Of a stretch of DNA of 64,000 nucleotides, positions 53,906 to 62,333 are shown in pieces (position 1 is the stretch's first letter; every line of letters begins with the position of its first letter). The DNA is from Saccharopolyspora flava. Lineage in GTDB: Bacteria; Actinomycetota; Actinomycetes; Mycobacteriales; Pseudonocardiaceae. Made by a program: the position numbers and the translations under genes. The stretch lies in contig NZ_FOZX01000005.1 in the NCBI RefSeq assembly GCF_900116135.1, positions 1 to 64,000 of the forward strand, in the 5' to 3' direction. The notes below the pieces were generated by a model. The model ran no database searches. It worked only from the letters and a program-made list of their open reading frames with translations, and was not told the DNA's origin.

Positions 53906-55970
53906 CGAGCTCCTCCTTGAACTGCGATTCCTCCAACGGGTTCCTGCGGCGGAACAGCAGCTGAGCCACCACGCCCAGCGCGCAGAAACCGAGACCCACC
54001 GCCACCACCGGGGGTTCGAGGTAGAGCAGGCACAGCGCACCCGGCGCGAACAGCAGCCGCACCGCGGCCGGCACCGGGCCGAACAGCCAGCCACCGGTGA
54101 CCACGCTCAACGCGCCCACCGCCACCACCGACGCGGCCAGCACCCACAGCGCCGTCACCACGTCCGACTGCAGCAGCAGCGCCGCGCCGTTGTCGGTGAG
54201 CACGAACGCGATCGGCACCAGGAACGCGGGAAGCGTGTACTTCCAGGCCTGCATCATCGTCGGGATCACCCGGCCGCCGGTGATCGCCGCGGCGGCCACC
54301 GCCGCCAGCGCCGTCGGCGGCGTGACCTCGGACAGGACCGCGTAGTAGAAGATGAACATGGCCCGCTCGGCATCGGCCACGCCGAGCTCGCCCAGCGCCG
54401 GGCCGATCACCACCCACGCGATGATGAACGAGGCAGTCACCGGCACCGCCAGACCCAGCACGCCCACCGCCAGCGCCGAGAACACCACCGTGAGCACCAG
54501 GATCACCGTCGGGTCCTGCGAGACGGCGATGGCCGCCTGCACCAGCGCGTCGGCCAGCTCCTGACCCAGCCCGGTCTTGGTGATCGTCGAGGTGATGATG
54601 CCCGCCGCCGCGCACACCGCCACCACCGGCAGCGCCCCGCGCACCCCGATCGACAGCGCGTCGACGAGACCGCGCGCCCACTCCAGCACCGCCCGCCCGG
54701 GACCGCCGGTGCCGCGCACCAGGTTCGACACCAGCGCGAACAGCGCCGCCACCCCGGTGGCGTAGACGACGGCGGCGAACGGCGGGATGTTCATCGCCAG
54801 GAACACCACGATGATCGCCAGCGACAGGAAGTGATAACCCCCGCGCAGCAGCAGCTTCCACGCGCTGCCGCGCTCGACGTCGACGGCCCGGGCGCCGAAG
54901 CGCCGCGCGTCGGCCTCCACCGAGAACACGATGCCCAGGTAGTACAGCAGCGTCGGGACGCACGCCCAGATCAGCACCGTCAGGTACGAGGTCTGCAGGT
55001 ACTCGGCGATGATGAACGCCGCCGCACCCAGCGTCGGCGGCGACAGGATCGCCCCGATGCCCGACGCCGCCAGCAGACCACCCGCGTTCTCCTGCGGATA
55101 CCCCGCCCGGCGCAGGATCGGCCAGGTGATCGACCCCAGGCTCACCGCCGTCGCCGTCCCCGACCCGGACACCGTGCCCAGCAGGAAACCCGACAGCACC
55201 GCGGTGCGCCCGGGAGCGGTGCGGGACCGCTTGAACGCCGCGAAGGAGAAGTCCACGAAGAACTGCCCCGCACCCGAGGCCGACAGCACCGCACCGTAGA
55301 GCGTGAACAGCACGATGTAGCTCGCCGCGACGTCCAGGGGAGTGCCGTAGAAACCGCTGGCGTCGTTGTAGAGCGCGTTGATGATCTGCGCGAAGTCGAC
55401 CCCGGCGTGGGCGATCCCCCAGTTCTGCGGCAGGAACCCGCCGTAGTAGGCGAAGGCCACGAACGCCGCGCAGATCACCGGCAGGATTTAGCCCGTCGTG
55501 CGCCGCGTCGCCTCCAGCACCAGCAGCAACAGCAGCGAGCCCGCCACCACGTCCACCGTGGACAGCCCGCCCTGCCGGTCCAGGAAGGCGTCGAAACCGC
55601 CCGAGGCGAACGGCAGCACCGGGTAGAAGGCCACCAGCAGCGCCACCGCCGACAGCACCCAGTCGTACCAGGCGGGATCGTCGCGCTCACCGGTCCCGCG
55701 CCTGGCGCCAGGCCTGTAGGACAGGAACACCAGCGGCAGCGTGCATCCCAGGAAGACGACCAGGTAGAACTGGTTGCCCTTGGTCAGCGGGAAGAACACC
55801 TGCCGCAGCACCAGCAGCGCCACCGCCAGGGCCACCAGGTACACCAGCAGCTCGGGACCCCGGGACAGCCTGCGCGCCGGTTTCTCCTCGTCGTGGGTCG
55901 CGGCGATCTCGTCCGCGCCGCCGGTCCCGTCGGGAGTTCGTTCGTGCTCAGACCGCGTCGCCCGGCTCAT
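53895..55970 (-). pseudogene. Fused TRAP permease with in-frame stop
   Basis: A single reading frame from ATG 55970 to the stop at 53895 encodes a fused 4TM/12TM TRAP-TAXI permease (about 691 codons), broken by a TAA at 55488-55490. Upstream: four helices (LLVYLVALAVALLVLRQVFF...VVAGSLLLLLVLEATRRTTG). Downstream, directly in the same frame: ILPVICAAFVAFAYYGG then the usual DctM helices (GAVLSASGAGQFFVDFSFAAF, GSGTATAVSLGSITWPILRRAGY). The stop stands exactly in a conserved ATRRTxG-x-xLP region. Reinitiation at GTG 55478 is conceivable but lacks an RBS. A nonsense mutation, sequencing error or read-through are possible. Confidence 0.8.
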
Positions 55971-56126
55971 CCGTCGCCCTTTCGGCCCGTGGTTCCGAGA
56001 TGGGGTTGTTGTCGGGATCACTCCCGGACGGCACAGGATGCTCGGGCGAACGCGGGAAGTCCAGAGCCCGACTCGCCCGGTTCGCGCACATCACGCAGAC
56101 GTGACAGGACTTCTATGCTGGGCCGC

Positions 56127-56747
56127 ATGGCGAAGTACTTCGACGTGCATCCGGACAACCCGCAGCCGCGCTCGATCGGGCAGGTGGTGGACATCCTCCG
56201 GGAGGACGGTCTGATCGCCTACCCCACCGACTCCTGCTTCGCGCTGGGCGCCCAGCTGGGCAACAAGGAGGGCATGGACCGGATCCGCTCGATCCGGCAC
56301 CTCGACGACCGGCACCACTTCACGCTGGTGTGCCAGAACTTCGCGCAGCTCGGCCAGTTCGTCATCATCAACAACGCCGTGTTCCGCGCGATCAAGGCCT
56401 CCACGCCGGGCAGCTACACGTTCATCCTGCCCGCCACCAAGGAGGTTCCGCGCCGGCTGCTGCACCCCAAGAAGAAGACGGTCGGCGTCCGCATCCCCGA
56501 CCACGTCGCCGCCCAGGCGCTGCTGGCCGAGCTGGGGGAGCCGATGCTGTCGAGCACGCTGCTGCTGCCCGGCGAGGAGGAGCCGATGACCCAGGGCTGG
56601 CAGATCAAGGACGAGCTGGACCACGTGCTCGACGCGGTCATCGACTCCGGCGACTGCGGCGTCGAACCGACCACGGTCATCGACTTCTCCACCGACGAAC
56701 CGGAGGTCGTGCGCGTCGGTGCCGGCGACCCCTCGCGCTTCGAGTGA
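56127..56747 (+). CDS. YciO/Sua5/YrdC-domain protein
   Basis: A 206-residue protein of the YciO branch: KYFDVHPDNPQPRSIGQVVDILREDGLIAYPTDSCFALGAQ, FTLVCQNFAQLGQF, PGSYTFILPATKEVPRRLL, KKTVGVRIPDH and MLSSTLLLPGE. YrdC-type proteins make threonylcarbamoyl-AMP; YciO, lacking part of that function, is of uncertain role. An ATG at 56115 (with AGGA spacing) is an alternative start. Abuts the LLM gene (convergent). Confidence 0.88.
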   Translation: MAKYFDVHPDNPQPRSIGQVVDILREDGLIAYPTDSCFALGAQLGNKEGMDRIRSIRHLDDRHHFTLVCQNFAQLGQFVIINNAVFRAIKASTPGSYTFILPATKEVPRRLLHPKKKTVGVRIPDHVAAQALLAELGEPMLSSTLLLPGEEEPMTQGWQIKDELDHVLDAVIDSGDCGVEPTTVIDFSTDEPEVVRVGAGDPSRFE

Positions 56748-57866
56748 TCACGAGCTGACGCGCTCGGCCGCCGGCGACCGGATCCCCTTGGCCTCCAGGC
56801 GCGGCAGCACCTCGGCCGCGAAGTCCTCCAGCTCGCCGAGGTAGTCCAGGAACGCCAGCGACATGCCCGCAAGGCCCGCGTTCGCGTAGCGCTCGATCTC
56901 GTCGGCGATCTCCTGCGGGGTGCCGATGAGCGGGCAGGTGCCGTGCCCGGCGGCGAAGCGGGTGCGCAGGGTGTCCATGATGTCGTTGGCGAAGGACTGG
57001 GCGTACATGCCCTGCAGCCGCATCAGCTCGTCGACGGCCTCCCAGTCGGCGTTCTCCTCGGCGTAGTGGTGCAGGAACTCCTCGGCCTCGGCGCGGGTCC
57101 GGCGGCACACCACGAACGCGGGCGCCATCACCCCGACGTCGCGGCCGTAGCGGCCGCGCGCGTCCGCCCGCAGCTCGGCGACGACCTGGGCGCCGTGGTC
57201 GAGGTCGCTCAGCGCGGTGAACACGAAGTCGGCGTTGCGCGCGGCGAACGCGCGGCCCTGCGGGCTCGAGCCGGCGTTGAGCAGCGGCAGCGTCCCGTTG
57301 ACCGGCTTGGGGGAGGACTCGACGCCGTGCAGGTCGAAGAACCGGCCGGGCAGGTCGAACCGGCCCTCGCGGGTCCACAGCGCGTGCACGTGATCCCACC
57401 ACTCCTGGGCCAGCGCGTAGCGGTCGTCGTGGGACTCGGGCAGCTCCAGGCCCATCGCCCGGTACTCGGGCTCGTTCCAGCCGGCCACCACGTTGAGCCC
57501 GGCCCGGCCCTGGCCGACGTGGTCCAGGGTGGCCAGCTGCTTGGCGCTGACGACCGGGTGGTTGAAGGCGGTGTGGACGGTGGCGAACACGGTAATCCGC
57601 CGGGTGGCGGCGAGCAGCCCGGCCGCCCAGGGGACCGGTTCCAGGACGCTCTCGTGGAACCCGGAGCTGCCGGGGTAGCCGATGAACCGGGCGATCGGCA
57701 GCAGGAAGTCGAGCCCGGCGTCGTCGGCGAGGCGCGCGAGCGCGAGGTTGTCGGCCCAGCTCGCTCCCCACCGGTCGGCGACGGTGGTGATCGCGAGCCC
57801 GCCGGAGCAGTTGGGCGAGAAGAGGCCGAGCTTGAAGTCCCGGCTGGTGAGCAAACTGCTGGACAT
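56748..57866 (-). CDS. LLM-class flavin-dependent monooxygenase
   Basis: A 372-residue luciferase-like monooxygenase. It opens FKLGLFSPNCSGGLAITTV and continues with LPIARFIGYPGSSGFH, VFATVHTAFNHPVVSAKQLATLDHVGQGRAGLNVVAGWN, and SSPQGRAFAARNADFVFTAL. This is the group of alkanesulfonate/pyrimidine-type monooxygenases (SsuD, RutA-like); the substrate is unknown. ATG with GAGGAGACGCGG ahead; a palindrome sits just upstream. Confidence 0.88.
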   Translation of the reverse strand: MSSSLLTSRDFKLGLFSPNCSGGLAITTVADRWGASWADNLALARLADDAGLDFLLPIARFIGYPGSSGFHESVLEPVPWAAGLLAATRRITVFATVHTAFNHPVVSAKQLATLDHVGQGRAGLNVVAGWNEPEYRAMGLELPESHDDRYALAQEWWDHVHALWTREGRFDLPGRFFDLHGVESSPKPVNGTLPLLNAGSSPQGRAFAARNADFVFTALSDLDHGAQVVAELRADARGRYGRDVGVMAPAFVVCRRTRAEAEEFLHHYAEENADWEAVDELMRLQGMYAQSFANDIMDTLRTRFAAGHGTCPLIGTPQEIADEIERYANAGLAGMSLAFLDYLGELEDFAAEVLPRLEAKGIRSPAAERVSS

Positions 57867-57886
57867 CCGCGTCTCCTCATTCGGTT

Positions 57887-57901
57887 GTGAATCGATTTCA
57901 C
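57887..57901 (-). promoter_or_regulatory. Palindrome in LLM gene promoter
   Basis: GTGAATCGATTTCAC, arms GTGAA and TTCAC with TCGAT between, located 21 bp before the LLM start codon. Likely an operator. Confidence 0.55.
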
Positions 57902-58216
57902 CTCGAAGCGGAGCGCGAGACAAGATCGAGTTCATCACGGAACGAGGCCGGAGCGGGCGACCGGGAAGCCGAGGAAAATGTGACCCCGGTCACCGCACGC
58001 ACGGGTGATAGTGGCAGACGTGTCCACGAGGGACCGTGTAGTGTTCGTGGTGGTCGTATTTTTCTGGGGTCGTGTTCGCGCACACTCGCAGGATGGTGAT
58101 GCGGGCGTGCTGCTTTCTGGTTGTAGCTGGACAAGTCGCCGTTCGATCCGCGGCCCAGGTCGTCACGCAGTGTGACGGTCTGATGTAGTACCGGCTCCCA
58201 GAAGGAGAGAGCAAGC
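57902..58216 (+). promoter_or_regulatory. Long leader of cspA-type gene
   Basis: 315 bp between the palindrome and the cspA ATG carry no gene. Cold-shock mRNAs often have such long 5' leaders that refold with temperature. A TAGTGT box near 58038 is a possible -10. I see no strong conserved cold box. Confidence 0.4.
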
Positions 58217-58420
58217 ATGGCACAGGGAACCGTGAAGTGGTTCAACTCGGAAAAGGGCTTCGGCTTCATCGCCCCTGACGACGGTGGCCCGGACGTGTTC
58301 GTCCACTACTCGGCCATCGACGCCCGCGGCTTCCGCAGCCTCGACGAGGACCAGAAGGTGACCTACGAGGTCAGCCAGGGCCCGAAGGGCCCGCAGGCTG
58401 CCGACGTCCGCGTCATCTGA
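58217..58420 (+). CDS. cspA: CspA-family cold-shock protein
   Basis: A 67-residue cold-shock domain protein: [18 protein letters not shown] (RNP1-like KGFGFI), [10 protein letters not shown] (RNP2), [22 protein letters not shown]. It binds single-stranded RNA/DNA as an RNA chaperone. RBS AAGGAGAGAG before ATG; a strong terminator lies downstream. Confidence 0.95.
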   Translation: MAQGTVKWFNSEKGFGFIAPDDGGPDVFVHYSAIDARGFRSLDEDQKVTYEVSQGPKGPQAADVRVI

Positions 58421-58506
58421 GCACGGCGTCTCGCGTAATACCGGGACGAGCTTCCGCTTGAGGTAGGTCGTCCCACTTCACAGAGCCGGTCACACGGCCC
58501 GCAGAC

Positions 58507-58544
58507 AAGAGGCCCCGCATCCGGGAACGGGTGCGGGGCCTCTT
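58507..58544. terminator. Strong hairpin terminator after cspA
   Basis: A 16-bp stem with one mismatch (AAGAGGCCCCGCA.CC and complement), GGGAAC loop and trailing TT. It serves cspA and the convergent MFS gene. Confidence 0.88.
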
Positions 58545-58549
58545 GCGCG

Positions 58550-59974
58550 TCACGCGGCCCGATGCCGCTCCACCGCGGTCCCGTACACGGCCGTGACCAG
58601 TAGGAACGCGGCGATCCCGGCGACCGCCAGGCCCATCCGGTGCAGGCCGGCGTCGGTCGGCCGCGCCCCGAAGGTCAGCACCAGCACCGCCGCGGCCAGG
58701 TTCGCGCCCACGTACTGCGAGGTCCGGTACAGCCCGGACGCCGCGCCCATCGCCCAGGCCGGCGCCACCGCGTACATCGCGCGCTGGTTGCCCATGTTGT
58801 TGAAGCCGTTGGGCAGCCCCAGCACCGCGGCGATGACCAGCAGCAGCGGGATCGGCGCCGACGCGCCGGGCACCAGCAGCAGTGCTCCGCCGGCGCACAG
58901 CGCGGCGCTGCCGATCGTCAGCGACAGCCAGTGAGAGCGGTTGCGCTGCAACCGGTTCGCCGTCAGCGTCGCGACCACCCCGACCGCCGAGATCGGCAGC
59001 ACGACCAGGCCCGCGCCCACCGGACCGAGGCCGCGCGACTCCTCCAGCCACTGCGGGAACCCGTAGAACACGCAGTAGAACGCGGTGTAGGTGACCACCG
59101 TGCGCAGGTAGGTCAGCGACAGGGCGCTGCGCCCGAGCAGCCGCACGTCCAGGAACGGGTCCTCGCCGCGCAGGCTCCACCACGCCGTCGCCGCCGCGGC
59201 GGGCACCGCGATCGCCAGCCACCACCACTGCGGGTCCTCCGACAGCGACAGCAACCAGAACATCAGCGCCGTCAGCGACACCGTGAATAGCGCCATCCCG
59301 ACCGGGTCGACGCTCAGCAGCGCCCGCGCCCGGGCGCCGCGCCCCACCGGCGACGGGGGATCGGCCGGGCCCCAGCGCAGCATCACGGCGGCGCCCAGGA
59401 CCACCAGCGGCACGTTGATCCAGAACACCCCGGACCAGCCCAGCGCGCCCACCAGCAGTCCGCCCAACGACGGCCCCAGCGCGACGCTGACCTGCGAGCA
59501 CACCGCCAGCGAGGCCAGCGCGTTGCCGGACCGGGCCCGCAGCCGATCGGCGGCGCGGCGCACCATCGCCACCCCGCACGGGTACTGCGCGGCGGTGCCG
59601 ATGCCGATCAGGACGCGGCAGGCCACCAGCGCCGGGACCGTCGGCGCGAACGGCGCCGCCGCCGAGGCCAGCCCGACCAGGGCGAACCCGGCCAGGCTCG
59701 TGCGACGCGGCCCGAACACGTCGGCGAGACGGCCCATCGCGGGCGCGGCCACTGCCGTGGCCAGGTAGAGCGCGGAGACCAGCCAGGTCACCGAGGTGCC
59801 CGCGGCGAACTCGGTGCGGATGCCGACCAGGGCGACCGCGATCATCGAGGAGTTCAGCGGCTGCAGAACGGTGCCGAACGCGATCGACGTGACGAACCGG
59901 GACGGCAGCTCCGGTGCCGTGGCGTGCGGCACATCATCAGCATTGCTGTCGACTTCGTGGGCGGTGCGGGTCAT
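58550..59974 (-). CDS. MFS transporter, DHA2-like (14 TM)
   Basis: A 474-residue MFS protein with 13-14 helices. Early TMs: FVTSIAFGTVLQPLNSSMIAVAL, TSVTWLVSALYLATAVAAPAMGRLADVFGPRRTSLAGF (A-motif); then PALVACRVLIGIGTAAQYPCG. The DHA2 family exports drugs or antibiotics. It follows a MarR regulator by 24 bp, which probably controls it. Confidence 0.87.
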   Translation of the reverse strand: MTRTAHEVDSNADDVPHATAPELPSRFVTSIAFGTVLQPLNSSMIAVALVGIRTEFAAGTSVTWLVSALYLATAVAAPAMGRLADVFGPRRTSLAGFALVGLASAAAPFAPTVPALVACRVLIGIGTAAQYPCGVAMVRRAADRLRARSGNALASLAVCSQVSVALGPSLGGLLVGALGWSGVFWINVPLVVLGAAVMLRWGPADPPSPVGRGARARALLSVDPVGMALFTVSLTALMFWLLSLSEDPQWWWLAIAVPAAAATAWWSLRGEDPFLDVRLLGRSALSLTYLRTVVTYTAFYCVFYGFPQWLEESRGLGPVGAGLVVLPISAVGVVATLTANRLQRNRSHWLSLTIGSAALCAGGALLLVPGASAPIPLLLVIAAVLGLPNGFNNMGNQRAMYAVAPAWAMGAASGLYRTSQYVGANLAAAVLVLTFGARPTDAGLHRMGLAVAGIAAFLLVTAVYGTAVERHRAA

Positions 59975-59998
59975 GGTCTCGGGCTGCTTCGCGAGGGG

Positions 59999-60442
59999 TC
60001 AGGAGTGGGCGATCCGGTCGAGCACGCGCGCGGCCAGCACCACCAGGTCGCGTTCGACGTCGGTGAGCTCCGACATGGCCTGGGCGAGCCAGGCCTCGTT
60101 CTGGCTGCGGTCGGCCTGCACCCGCCGCCGACCGGCGTCGGTGATGCGCAGGTGCGCGGCGCGCTTGTCGTCCGGATCCGGAACGCGTTCCGCCAGGCCG
60201 CTGTCGAGGAGGTGCTGCGCGATGCGCGCCATCGACTGCGGGGTGACGCGCTCGGCGGAGGCCAGCGCGCTGGCGGTGGCCGGACCGTCGCGCTCCAGGC
60301 GGGCGAGCACCGCGAAGCGGCCCGGGGTGAGCTCACCGGGCTCGCGCTCGGCGCGCAGCCGCCGCGCCATCCGCATCACGCCCACCCGCACCTCGGCCGC
60401 GGCCTGGGCGAGGGCTTCGGAATCGGTGGATGCCGGAGTCAC
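59999..60442 (-). CDS. MarR-family regulator of the MFS gene
   Basis: A 147-residue MarR protein (LTPGRFAVLARLERDGPATASALASAERVTPQSMARIAQHLLDSGLAERVPDPDDKRAAHLRITDAG). Start GTG (VTPASTD). A TCAGCATAGCTGA dyad lies immediately before it, in the 17-bp gap after the nitrobindin-like gene, suggesting autoregulation. Confidence 0.88.
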   Translation of the reverse strand: MTPASTDSEALAQAAAEVRVGVMRMARRLRAEREPGELTPGRFAVLARLERDGPATASALASAERVTPQSMARIAQHLLDSGLAERVPDPDDKRAAHLRITDAGRRRVQADRSQNEAWLAQAMSELTDVERDLVVLAARVLDRIAHS

Positions 60443-60446
60443 CTGT

Positions 60447-60459
60447 TCAGCATAGCTGA
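60447..60459 (-). promoter_or_regulatory. MarR-type dyad
   Basis: TCAGCATAGCTGA, arms TCAGC/GCTGA, lies in the 17-bp gap between the nitrobindin-like stop and the MarR start. It probably overlaps the MarR promoter; TATGCT on the minus strand may be a -10. Confidence 0.58.
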
Positions 60460-61011
60460 CTATTCGGAGGTGGGGACGCGCCGCAGCCGCGCGGCCACGT
60501 GCGGGGTCATCGGCTCGCCGACCATCGCCCGGCTCTCGGCGACCTCCAGCACCTCGCCGTCGAGCGCGTAGCGCCGCTGCGCGGCCCGCACCTGCTTGGC
60601 CGTCGCCGTGCCCAGCACCGTCTCGGTCTCCAGCTCCCAGGTGCCTTCGCCTGCGGAGCCGTAGAAGACCTCCAGCAGCCCGGTGGCGTGGGTGAGCAGC
60701 AGCTCGATCCGCCCCTCGGCGCCGGGACGCCAGAAACCCGTCTCCCAGGCGGCCGGGCGCAGCACCCGGCCCTCGGCGTCGAGCAGCCACGCCCGCGCCT
60801 GGTGACGCAGGAACGGGCGGCCGTCGTGGGAGATCGTCACCTGCTGGCCGAAGCGGACCGGACCGTCGATGGTGGGGTAGTCCACCTCGCCCTCGCCGTG
60901 CCACACGCCGACCAACTCGCGCAGCGGCGCGCAGGACTGGTGCAGCGGCGGGACGTTGAGGTCGGTGGTGTCGGCCGGGATCGGCTGGCGGAACTCCTTG
61001 GGAACGTTCAC
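60460..61011 (-). CDS. Nitrobindin/FABP-like heme protein (DUF1794-type)
   Basis: A 183-residue beta-barrel protein. The family hallmark GVWHGEGEVDYPTI (GxWxGxG) lies near residue 38, with ISHDGRPFLRHQARAWLLDAEG, AAWETGFWRP and a C-terminal MTPHVAARLRRV whose His could bind heme, as in nitrobindins/peroxynitrite isomerases. GTG start (VNVPKEFRQP). It precedes the MarR-MFS pair closely enough (17 bp) to share a transcript. Confidence 0.84.
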   Translation of the reverse strand: MNVPKEFRQPIPADTTDLNVPPLHQSCAPLRELVGVWHGEGEVDYPTIDGPVRFGQQVTISHDGRPFLRHQARAWLLDAEGRVLRPAAWETGFWRPGAEGRIELLLTHATGLLEVFYGSAGEGTWELETETVLGTATAKQVRAAQRRYALDGEVLEVAESRAMVGEPMTPHVAARLRRVPTSE

Positions 61012-61139
61012 CGGGCCGAGCCTAGGAGCCGGCCGGCGAAGCGGGCGAACCGGCACGCGGGTACCGGCATCTGGGAATCCACAGTGGACCACCGGATTCG
61101 TCCTTGTCGCGGGCCGCGCGGTTGTGCTTGTGTGCTGGG

Positions 61140-61658
61140 GTGTACCGGATCTACTGCTTCCAGAAGCTCGCCGTGACCGTCGAGGGCGTCGACTTCCTCG
61201 ACCCCGCGCTGGCGGGGGAGCCGGAGGTGCGCGAACGCGGGGTGCGCCTGGAGCTGCGGGGACTGACCGAATCGGCCGAGGCCGGGTCGGTCTACGCCTC
61301 CCGGGCGGCCTGGCTCACCCGCGGCGTCTGCCGCTTCGACCTGCTGGAATCCCGCCCGAACGCGGCCGACCGGATGCACTGGCACCCGGAGATGTCCGAC
61401 GGCGAGCCCGGCGACCGGGTCTTCGACCCCGACCTCGCGGCCGATCCGATCGGCTGGCTGACCCGCGTCCTCAACGACGTCGCGCCTCTGCTGCGCCGCG
61501 CCGGGCTGGACCCGGCCGAGCACGCGGCCGACATCGCGGCGATGGCCGACTGCTCCGGGGAGATCACCGAGGCCGCGAGCAGGCTGCTCGCCGAGGCGCG
61601 CAAGCCCTGGCCGGAGGTCGAGCGCGACCACCGCGGCCTCGCCGAGATCAACCTCTGA
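61140..61658 (+). CDS. Uncharacterised protein
   Basis: A 172-residue protein starting at GTG (VYRIYCFQKLAVTVEG). Segments: SVYASRAAWLTRGVCRFDLLESRPNA, DRMHWHPEMSDGEPGDRVFDPDLAADPIGWLTRVL, then a helical end. WHPEM and the two His suggest a metal or cofactor site, but I know no family. It is divergent from the nitrobindin-like gene; a TCCACAGTGGA palindrome lies between. Confidence 0.65.
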   Translation: MYRIYCFQKLAVTVEGVDFLDPALAGEPEVRERGVRLELRGLTESAEAGSVYASRAAWLTRGVCRFDLLESRPNAADRMHWHPEMSDGEPGDRVFDPDLAADPIGWLTRVLNDVAPLLRRAGLDPAEHAADIAAMADCSGEITEAASRLLAEARKPWPEVERDHRGLAEINL

Positions 61659-62048
61659 GAACGCTGCGGCACCGGGCGAATCGCGAACGCCTTTCGCGAT
61701 GCTGGCCCGAGCGGGTGACTTCTCCGAAATGGCGAGTCGGCGTCCGCTTCGGTGAGCGGAACGTCGGGTGGGTGGCGGTCTGACCGCAACCCCGGCGCAC
61801 CCGCGTGCGACCGGCTCACCGAAGCCCCGCTTTCGGTGTTCCCCGACGGGCTTCGACTACTCCGTTCGCGGGTCCGCGACATGACGCACCGTGATCGCGG
61901 GCGTGCGAGGGGTGGCGTGGTCGGCCGATTTACGCCCGGTTATCGTTTGTGCAACGGCGCTGCCACCCGGCGGGTTCACGATTTTCCCATCGACCAGTCA
62001 TGAGCCGGGTCCTAGAGGATCTGCGTCGCCGAGAAGAGGAAACCTCCC
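61659..62048. other. Gap without recognisable gene
   Basis: 390 bp between the unknown gene and the small membrane-protein gene. Short open frames exist but lack an RBS, codon bias or similarity that I can see. There are weak GC-rich stem-loops only. Confidence 0.4.
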
Positions 62049-62174
62049 ATGGTGCGTGCTGTCGGAACGTTGGCCGTTGTCGGTGCCGGAGTCGTCGGTT
62101 TTTGGGTCGGGTATCTGTTCGACGCCCGTCGCAACCCGATGGCCGCGGACCTCGAACCCGCCCTCGCCGCCTGA
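62049..62174 (+). CDS. Small single-pass membrane protein
   Basis: A 41-residue protein (MVRAVGTLAVVGAGVVGFWV, then GYLFDARRNPMAADLEPAL). One hydrophobic helix with glycine zipper spacing (residues 6-23) and a basic ARR after it. RBS GAGGA lies 8-9 bases before the ATG. It is placed before the arabinosyltransferase gene with 159 bp between; role unknown. Confidence 0.55.
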   Translation: MVRAVGTLAVVGAGVVGFWVGYLFDARRNPMAADLEPALAA

Positions 62175-62333
62175 TCGTCCGCGCGAAACCCCTGCGCAGC
62201 CGAGCGAACAGCACCCCACCCGGGTACTCCGGCGGTGCCCGTTCGCGGCCTGAACCGCTGCCAGCCGTCGCCGATGTGTCGCCACCGTTTAAGCTCTGCG
62301 AGGAGCAGACCTGCGAGGTGAGGTGGCGAGCGC

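Noticed and set aside
53757-56126. Open frame running upstream into the YciO start
   Set aside because: It is antisense to the TRAP genes; only the portion from 56127 has YciO similarity.
57902-58216. Cold-shock riboswitch ahead of cspA
   Set aside because: The leader is long, but I could not identify a conserved cold box or alternative fold by eye; listed only as a leader.
61659-62048. Short open frames in the 390-bp gap
   Set aside because: No RBS, codon bias or recognisable motif.
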